From Flammeovirgaceae bacterium UBA6059 (lineage in GTDB: Bacteria; Bacteroidota; Bacteroidia; Cytophagales; Cyclobacteriaceae): 38,677 bases of DNA. Under the pieces are notes generated by a model. It was not told where the DNA came from, searched no databases, and worked only from the letters and a program-made list of their open reading frames with translations. A program made the position numbers and the translations under genes. Location: the NCBI GenBank assembly GCA_002435755.1, contig DIYH01000020.1, positions 1 through 38,677 on the forward strand. Direction: 5' to 3'. This document shows, one piece after another, positions 33,866 through 38,677 of the stretch (position 1 is its first letter; each line of letters begins with the position of its first letter).

Positions 33866-33911
33866 ACAGGAGGGGCATTCAGATCATAGCTATGGATGGC
33901 ACTCCTCCTGT
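33866..33911 (+). promoter_or_regulatory. Long-loop hairpin between cheX and the porin gene
   Basis: ACAGGAGG (33866-33873) pairs exactly with CCTCCTGT (33904-33911), extended by further G-U/G-C pairs, over a loop of about 28 nt. It ends 21 nt before the porin ATG. No T-run follows, so it is not a typical terminator. It may be a processing site or an attenuator that lowers porin expression relative to the signalling genes. Confidence 0.45.
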
Positions 33912-33932
33912 CATCATCAACTATCAAATAAC

Positions 33933-35198
33933 ATGCAACTCAAATCATATATTGCCGTGCTGCCACTGCTACTAGTAGCCCACCTGGCAAAAGCCCAATT
34001 CATTGTTGAGGGAGAAATCAGACCTAGAGCCGAGTTTCGACAAGGATTCAAGTCACTGCACGTACCCGAAACCGATGCGGCATTCTTTGTAGAACAACGG
34101 TCCCGTGTGGCATTCAATTACAAGGACGAAAAAGTAAGTCTCAGATTATCGCTCCAGGATGTAAGACTTTGGGGAGAAAACAGCCAAATCTACAAAACCG
34201 ACAACTCGCTTTCCAACGTCAATGAAGCCTGGGGACAGTACAATTTTACCGCTAGGTCCGCAATAAAAGTAGGTAGGCAGGAAGTCGACTATGACAATGC
34301 TCGAATGCTCGGTAACCTGGCATGGGCCCAGCAAAGCAGGAGCCATGATATGCTCCAATACAAGTACGTAGCACCCAGTGGATTTCAATGGCATATCGGT
34401 GCGGCCTTTAACCAGGAAGATGTCAACTCCAACGCCGAACCTGCAAGGTTGAGAAGTACATTCTATAATGGTATCAATAACTACAAAACCATGCAGTATT
34501 CCTGGATGAACAAGAAGTATGAGACCGGTACATTTTCGTTTTTGTTGCTCAACAATGGTCTACAAGCAGCTGACTCTAGCGTCAATTTCAGTCAGACCAT
34601 AGGTTTCTACACCAGCAATAAACTGGGAGAAGGCACGACCCTGACTGCAGAAGGCTACTATCAAATGGGTCATGATGCAGGTGGCAGAGAACTGAGTGCT
34701 TACCTTGGATCTCTCGTATTAGGCTGGAAAATTGGACCCCACAAAATGGCTATTGGCGGGGATGTACTTAGTGGAACTGACCCTGGAAGTGATCAAAACA
34801 ATGCTTTCAATCCTCTTTTTGGTACCAATCACAAGTTCTATGGGCTGATGGATTATTTCTATGTCGGCAACCCACACAACAATGTCGGTCTATTGGATTT
34901 GAATCTTAAAACAACTTTGAAGACAGGAGAGAGATCCTCTCTGATGCTGCACCTACACTACTTCAATGCACAAGCAGACCTCATTGCGGTCGACAACAGC
35001 ACAGCATCGGCCTACCTAGGCACAGAAGCAGATATGGTTTACAATAATAATCTTGCAAAAGGAGTCAATCTTAAAGTAGGCTTTTCATACATGGCAGCAG
35101 GAGATTCTATGGAACTGATCAAAAATGGCAGTAAAGATGAATTGAATGTTTGGGGTTGGACCATGATTACCCTTAAACCAGTCCTATTCAAAAAATAA
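33933..35198 (+). CDS. Outer-membrane beta-barrel, alginate-export family
   Basis: A 421-aa barrel protein with a signal peptide (SYIAVLPLLLVAHLAKAQF). The mature part begins with EGEIRPRAEFR and VEQRSRVAFNY, followed by alternating aromatic strands and SAIKVGRQEVDYDNARMLGN, characteristic of the alginate-export (Pfam Alginate_exp) porins. In Bacteroidota these proteins often accompany nitrate or nitrite metabolism genes, which fits the NIT domain of the kinase four genes upstream. The transported solute cannot be told from sequence. Confidence 0.82.
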   Translation: MQLKSYIAVLPLLLVAHLAKAQFIVEGEIRPRAEFRQGFKSLHVPETDAAFFVEQRSRVAFNYKDEKVSLRLSLQDVRLWGENSQIYKTDNSLSNVNEAWGQYNFTARSAIKVGRQEVDYDNARMLGNLAWAQQSRSHDMLQYKYVAPSGFQWHIGAAFNQEDVNSNAEPARLRSTFYNGINNYKTMQYSWMNKKYETGTFSFLLLNNGLQAADSSVNFSQTIGFYTSNKLGEGTTLTAEGYYQMGHDAGGRELSAYLGSLVLGWKIGPHKMAIGGDVLSGTDPGSDQNNAFNPLFGTNHKFYGLMDYFYVGNPHNNVGLLDLNLKTTLKTGERSSLMLHLHYFNAQADLIAVDNSTASAYLGTEADMVYNNNLAKGVNLKVGFSYMAAGDSMELIKNGSKDELNVWGWTMITLKPVLFKK

Positions 35199-35253
35199 AT
35201 TGACTTGAACCCGACTGTGCAGTATTTTGTGAGTTAACGAAAGAGTAAAAAGC

Positions 35254-36078
35254 ATGCTACCTTCTCTCAACAAGTCCGAAAAAGACCAATTCGACCCGAA
35301 GAGAATGCAGGGGCATCTGGATATTACTCCTGTGGAGGATCAGGCGATAAAGAACTACTTTGCCTTCCTTCCACAGGAAAAACAATTGCAAGAAGCCCTG
35401 CCTGGTGCCTATGTTATCAACAAGCCAATGCAAGGAGTAGGCGGTGACGGGTATTGGTTGCATACGGAGGGGGACGTTTCTACACTCATCGTTTTCGACT
35501 GCATGGGTCACGGTCATCTGGCAAGTATGATGACCAGATTTTACCTGGGTGTATTTAAACGGCTCGCTGAGGAACAAAAAATCGAGGACCCAGCAAAAGC
35601 GTTGGTTGATATTCATGAAGCAGTGGTTGAGAAGTTTCCTCCTTTGGAAACCCAGCGTCAGATTGGCACAGGTTCGGACATTGCTATTGTCAAAGTCAAC
35701 CGCCAGACTAAAGAACTGATATATGCTGGTTCCAGGCTCGACCTTTGTTTTGCCAAAGACAAAAAGCTGGAATGTCTCAGGGGCGGTCGGATTCAGATAG
35801 GCGAATACTATGACTATGAGCACAAATACACCAGCACAAAACTTGAGACTGTCGATACGGAAGGGGTACGATTCTATCTGGCAACAGACGGGCTTAAGGA
35901 CATGATCGGAGGACCACATGAAAGAAAACTCGGCAGCAAAAACGTCAAGTCACTGCTTGAAAGTGTGGCCACTCTTCCAGTGGAGGAGCAAAAGCTCAAC
36001 ATTCAATACTATCTCCAGAAGTGGGGCCAGAGTTACGAGCAAATGGATGACCTCTTGCTTGTGAGCTTCTCACTCTAA
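35254..36078 (+). CDS. SpoIIE-type PP2C serine phosphatase
   Basis: A 274-aa stand-alone PP2C phosphatase. After about 45 residues come GAYVINKPMQGVGGDGYW (first metal block), LIVFDCMGHGHLASMM (second), GTGSDIAIVKVN, YLATDGLKDMIGG and the final QMDDLLLVSFSL. The DCMGHG motif replaces the more common D-x-S-G-H-G. It has no sensory domain of its own, so input must come from a partner, perhaps the CheY above. It is 55 nt after the porin gene. Confidence 0.87.
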   Translation: MLPSLNKSEKDQFDPKRMQGHLDITPVEDQAIKNYFAFLPQEKQLQEALPGAYVINKPMQGVGGDGYWLHTEGDVSTLIVFDCMGHGHLASMMTRFYLGVFKRLAEEQKIEDPAKALVDIHEAVVEKFPPLETQRQIGTGSDIAIVKVNRQTKELIYAGSRLDLCFAKDKKLECLRGGRIQIGEYYDYEHKYTSTKLETVDTEGVRFYLATDGLKDMIGGPHERKLGSKNVKSLLESVATLPVEEQKLNIQYYLQKWGQSYEQMDDLLLVSFSL

Positions 36079-36290
36079 TCACACCCAGTCGTTACATTGT
36101 TTTCACTGAAACCGTTATCCGATAAAGGGTTATATTCTTTCTGGATCTTTTTTTCAATGCCAGCACGGCTACAGAAAGCTATCCTATTCGCAAACATTTC
36201 AGAACAATTTGGTAGGATCGCTGCGATTTCAACCCCGTAATTGCACATTTCACATGACTTAGTGCACATTTCATTTTTTTTGGCAATCAT
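36075..36290 (-). CDS. Possible Cys-rich small protein (71 aa)
   Basis: A 71-codon ATG frame in the 290-nt gap after the phosphatase, antisense to it by 4 nt at its end. It has six cysteines, three clustered (MCTKSCEMCNYG), and a protein-like composition (EKKIQKEYNPLSDNG). No Shine-Dalgarno stronger than GGA and no family known. It may be spurious, but the Cys spacing CxxxCxxC is not expected by chance. The rest of the gap shows no feature. Confidence 0.3.
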   Translation of the reverse strand: MIAKKNEMCTKSCEMCNYGVEIAAILPNCSEMFANRIAFCSRAGIEKKIQKEYNPLSDNGFSENNVTTGCD

Positions 36291-36368
36291 AAAATATCCA
36301 AACCACGTATACGTCTACAAGCCTAAGTCGCTTACAAAACTATTCGCTAGCATAAACGAAATTCGACT

Positions 36369-36890
36369 ATGGACGTGGGGATAATACTCACCGAGCTCTC
36401 ATCAGTAAGGGGAAGTTACAAAGTAGCTCTGGAGCTTGAAGAACGCTTCAATCAGCGAAAGGGAGTGAATACAGATCTGATTGATCTGATGGATTTTCAG
36501 TATCCCGATTTTCAGAATACCGGGCTTGGCCATTTTATAAATTCAAGCCAACTGATCGTATTAGTAGGTGTGGCCGATCGACCAGTTTATAGCCATGTAC
36601 TGCATTATTTGCTTGACCTTTACCATGAGGAGTTCGGTGACAAATGCGTCAATAGTGCATTTGTTGGTAAACATTCAACACAACTATGTGTGCAAGTATC
36701 TCATACCTTCAATGATATGGGTGGGCATTGCCACACTGAAGGGTTGGCCCTCGATGATGTAAGTAGCGCATTTGACTATAGGCTTAATCTTCAAGACCGA
36801 GAGATCGAGCAACAGATAGAAGCCTTCATTACCGGTAACTGCGATGGCATGCATTGGGGAAAAGCGATGAACACCGGAGTTTATTCATAA
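36369..36890 (+). CDS. Flavodoxin-fold, NADPH-dependent FMN reductase-like protein
   Basis: A 173-aa protein resembling the flavodoxin-like FMN-reductase family (PF03358): strand GIILTELSSVRGSYKVALE, then SSQLIVLVGVADRPVYSHVL and LLDLYHEEFGDKCVNSAFVG, where the family has PxYNxS and a FxGK segment. The usual flavin-binding GSxRxxS and PEYN motifs are degenerate, so flavin binding is uncertain. It lies 16 nt before the ECF sigma gene and is probably in the same transcript. Confidence 0.6.
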   Translation: MDVGIILTELSSVRGSYKVALELEERFNQRKGVNTDLIDLMDFQYPDFQNTGLGHFINSSQLIVLVGVADRPVYSHVLHYLLDLYHEEFGDKCVNSAFVGKHSTQLCVQVSHTFNDMGGHCHTEGLALDDVSSAFDYRLNLQDREIEQQIEAFITGNCDGMHWGKAMNTGVYS

Positions 36891-36906
36891 AAATGAGGAA
36901 TTTAGC

Positions 36907-37488
36907 GTGACAGCTGTAGCCATACACATGACACAGGCCAAGGCCAACCAGATAGACCAGACAGTTCGTAAAGAACGTGGCAGGCTTCTCAACTTCATAC
37001 GACAGTTCGTATCGAGATCAGAAGAAGCCGAAGATATACTGCAAGATGTGCTGTATCAATTCGTCATTGGCTATGATGATATCAGGTCTATCGACAGAGC
37101 ATCATCCTGGCTGTTTCGAGTAGCACGCAACAAGATCATTGACTCTTTTCGCAAGAAGAAGCCACAATCCTTCACAGATATGTCTCCTGGTCAAACCGAT
37201 GATGATCAGCCGCTCATGCTGGAGGATATTCTTCCTGACATTCAGCACCTACCGGAAAAGGAATTGATGCGTGAAATGGTATGGGAGCGCATCGACCAGG
37301 CGCTCAACAACTTACCTGCTAAACAACGGGAAGTTTTTATACTCCATGAGTTTGAGCAGAAGAGCTTCAAAGAGATCCAAAAGATCACTAATGCCTCTTT
37401 GAACACACTGCTCTCACGCAAGAGATATGCCGTTCTCGCCCTCAGAGTTGCGCTCCAGGATTTGTACGAAGAACTTAAAAATGATTAG
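36907..37488 (+). CDS. ECF-type sigma factor
   Basis: A 193-aa sigma-70 family factor with only regions 2 and 4. Region 2 includes EEAEDILQDVLYQFV and SSWLFRVARNKIIDSFRKKK; region 4 includes LPAKQREVFILHEFEQKSFKEI and the helix-turn-helix ASLNTLLSRKRYAV. The GTG at 36907 is taken because GAGG lies 9 nt upstream; an ATG at 36928 is an alternative. It is followed after 3 nt by a small membrane protein, the likely anti-sigma or regulator. The target promoter is not recognised. Confidence 0.88.
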   Translation: MTAVAIHMTQAKANQIDQTVRKERGRLLNFIRQFVSRSEEAEDILQDVLYQFVIGYDDIRSIDRASSWLFRVARNKIIDSFRKKKPQSFTDMSPGQTDDDQPLMLEDILPDIQHLPEKELMREMVWERIDQALNNLPAKQREVFILHEFEQKSFKEIQKITNASLNTLLSRKRYAVLALRVALQDLYEELKND

Positions 37489-37491
37489 TCC

Positions 37492-37836
37492 ATGAAGTGG
37501 TTTGTCAAAATGATCGCTCTTTTTATACTCCTCTTTGCAGCATTGAGTGCCGTAGTGATGTGGTTATGGAACTGGCTCCTACCGGAAATCTTTGACCTAC
37601 CTGCAATCAGCTATTGGCAATCAGCGGGACTACTCCTGCTATCAAAACTGATTTTTGGATTTGGCAGAGGGCCAAAGCATCATCCGGGCCATCAAAAATG
37701 GAAGGCCTATTGGGCCAACAAGTGGCACAAAGTTCCCGAGGAAGAAAAAATGAAGTGGAAACATAGCTTTGCAGAAAAATGGGGCTGTCCTATAGAAAAG
37801 GAAAAAGAATCTGACAAAGAGCTAAGGCAAGCTTAA
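37492..37836 (+). CDS. Two-helix membrane protein with Trp/His-rich tail, sigma partner
   Basis: A 114-aa protein of a type I recall beside ECF sigma genes in several phyla. Two membrane helices (about 4-27 and 41-58) are joined by LLPEIFDLPAISYW. The tail is rich in His, Trp and Lys: GPKHHPGHQKWKAYW, KWHKVPEEEKMKWKH, KWGCP. With both termini inside, the basic tail would face the cytoplasm, where it could hold the sigma factor or sense metal. Starts 3 nt after the sigma gene. The stop shares TTAA with the stop of the convergent DUF1223 gene. Confidence 0.75.
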   Translation: MKWFVKMIALFILLFAALSAVVMWLWNWLLPEIFDLPAISYWQSAGLLLLSKLIFGFGRGPKHHPGHQKWKAYWANKWHKVPEEEKMKWKHSFAEKWGCPIEKEKESDKELRQA

Positions 37837-38552
37837 AGCACTATAGCAGTCGCTCCTACCACTTCCCAGTTCTGCTTACCTTGAGCGTATAAAACAACAG
37901 AACAATTCTCGAGATTAGCATTTTCCGGAAGTTCAACAGTAACACTACCAGATTTCGCTGAATTGTATGTACTGAAGAACCTGACCACATTGTCATGGTG
38001 TAGAGTTCTTCCGCCATTCTCTCCTCTTGGCACATAGTTTTCAATGTCTCTTTCAACAAGAGCTACATTCAAAATATAGCCGCCAAGAGGCCCATCCCAA
38101 CTGAAATTATACTTGATCTGATTCTCTGATCGATCTGCTTCTGTTAACACCAGATTGACGAGGGGTTTGTCATTGTATACTTGATCAATACTCGATTTGG
38201 CTAATGCTTTGTTAGAACCTACAAATTCATGCTTCCCATTCACAATCATCTGAGGCGTGTAGATATTAGATATCTTCAATCGAGAAGAGTATAGGCGCTG
38301 ACGATTGGTGAAATCATCACTGCTGTATGGATCTTTCCAACCCAGATAATTCCAGTAGGACACATGGAAGGACAGTGGGAACAGTGTTTTGCCTTGCGCT
38401 TCCGCCTCTTCCATCAGTCTGGTCAACAGCCTATCGGCTGAAGGACAAGATGAGCATCCTTGCGAAGTGAATAACTCTACTACCGCAATGCCCTTCTGGG
38501 CATTGACTACACTTGACAGACTAATAAGAACAAGGAGAACCGTAATTTTCAT
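37833..38552 (-). CDS. DUF1223 thioredoxin-like secreted protein
   Basis: DUF1223 proteins have a thioredoxin-type fold. The start is the ATG at 38552, giving signal peptide MKITVLLVLISLSSVVNAQ; the ORF can be read back to 38672 but that would include the terminator and tRNA region. Next comes VVELFTSQGCSSCPSADR with the CxxC pair, then FPLSFHVSYWNYLGW and IYTPQMIVNGKHEFVGS, all characteristic. It is exported, so a periplasmic redox role is likely; substrate unknown. About 239 aa. Confidence 0.87.
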   Translation of the reverse strand: MKITVLLVLISLSSVVNAQKGIAVVELFTSQGCSSCPSADRLLTRLMEEAEAQGKTLFPLSFHVSYWNYLGWKDPYSSDDFTNRQRLYSSRLKISNIYTPQMIVNGKHEFVGSNKALAKSSIDQVYNDKPLVNLVLTEADRSENQIKYNFSWDGPLGGYILNVALVERDIENYVPRGENGGRTLHHDNVVRFFSTYNSAKSGSVTVELPENANLENCSVVLYAQGKQNWEVVGATAIVL

Positions 38553-38610
38553 AACTCTATCAACGGTAATACTCTGGAAAGTGACAGTATTCTCGACGAC
38601 AAACCCTAAC

Positions 38611-38641
38611 AAAAAAGCCTTCCAGATGACTCTGAAAGGCT
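38611..38641 (-). terminator. Rho-independent terminator after the tRNA
   Basis: On the minus strand an 11-bp stem (38631-38641 with 38616-38626, one G-U pair) around loop GTCA is followed by a run of six T. It begins 4 nt after the tRNA 3' end and should end its transcript, before the DUF1223 promoter region. Confidence 0.88.
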
Positions 38642-38645
38642 GATG

Positions 38646-38677
38646 TGCGCACGAGAGGAGTCGAACCTCCACGACCT
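38646..38677 (-). tRNA. tRNA, 3' part only (probably tRNA-Leu)
   Basis: The minus strand shows the end of a variable arm, T arm GGAGG-TTCGACT-CCTCT, acceptor 3' strand CGTGCGC and discriminator A (38646). The remaining 5' part lies outside the window. An A discriminator and what looks like the foot of a long variable arm favour leucine. CCA is not encoded. The anticodon cannot be seen. Confidence 0.7.

Noticed and set aside
35257..35919. Leftward 220-codon ORF inside the second SpoIIE gene
   Set aside because: Antisense shadow of an intact PP2C domain whose metal motifs are all in the forward frame.
1..38677. CRISPR arrays or tandem repeats
   Set aside because: No regularly spaced direct repeats were seen anywhere in the window.

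Overview
The window looks like a chromosome segment of a marine-type Bacteroidota, probably class Cytophagia (Fulvivirga/Roseivirga-like). The signs are many Bacteroidota-type families (DUF3109, GAF-SpoIIE phosphatases, TPR histidine kinase with LytTR regulator, FtsX-like orphan permease, alginate-export barrel), the gene order pdxA/DUF177/rpmF/fabH/accB/accC, and promoters of the Bacteroidota TTTG-N~19-TAnnTTTG type. This placement is inference; no 16S rRNA gene is present.

Layout. 1-5.3 kb: tRNA-Ser(GGA) and, reading leftward, a tight operon GT2 glycosyltransferase > small putative winged-helix protein > GAF-SpoIIE phosphatase > polysaccharide deacetylase > tatD > ansA. 5.3-9.9 kb: housekeeping genes ruvC (rightward), then leftward ksgA > mgtE > D-2-hydroxyacid dehydrogenase, a terminator, greA > HIT. 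10-11 kb: pdxA (rightward).

11.0-21.7 kb is an accessory block in which every recognisable gene points left: a decayed small lipoprotein gene, a sedolisin (S53) peptidase with no prodomain or signal peptide, an extended SDR, an overlapping-gene operon MFS transporter > deiminase lipoprotein > DUF885 metallopeptidase lipoprotein, a small membrane ORF, and a LytTR response regulator with its TPR histidine kinase. On the right the block is bounded by a broken copy of the 3' end of pdxA (about 21606-21722), so it sits between intact pdxA and a displaced pdxA tail, directly before DUF177. In other Bacteroidota pdxA, DUF177 and rpmF are commonly adjacent. This is the strongest structural signal in the window: a 10.7 kb insertion between pdxA and its usual neighbour, with a diverged pdxA end left behind.

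21.8-26.2 kb: the essential run DUF177-rpmF-(terminator)-fabH-efp-accB-accC-(terminator), i.e. ribosomal protein L32, fatty-acid initiation, EF-P and the biotin half of acetyl-CoA carboxylase. 26.3-30.1 kb: a methyltransferase gene frameshifted in its N-terminal part, DUF3109, and a large orphan FtsX/MacB-type permease.

30.4-36.1 kb: a signalling cluster: a membrane sensor fused to a CheA-type kinase (NIT-HAMP-PAS-Hpt-ATPase, no CheW-like P5 domain), CheY, a CheX-type phosphatase, an alginate-export-type outer-membrane barrel and a second SpoIIE-type phosphatase. This is a self-contained relay without CheW or methyl-accepting receptors, and the NIT domain suggests nitrate/nitrite as input. 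36.3-38.7 kb: a flavodoxin-fold protein, an ECF sigma factor with a Trp/His-rich two-helix membrane protein, a DUF1223 thioredoxin-like protein, a strong terminator, and the 3' part of a tRNA (probably Leu) cut by the window edge.

No transposase, integrase, CRISPR array or rRNA was found.
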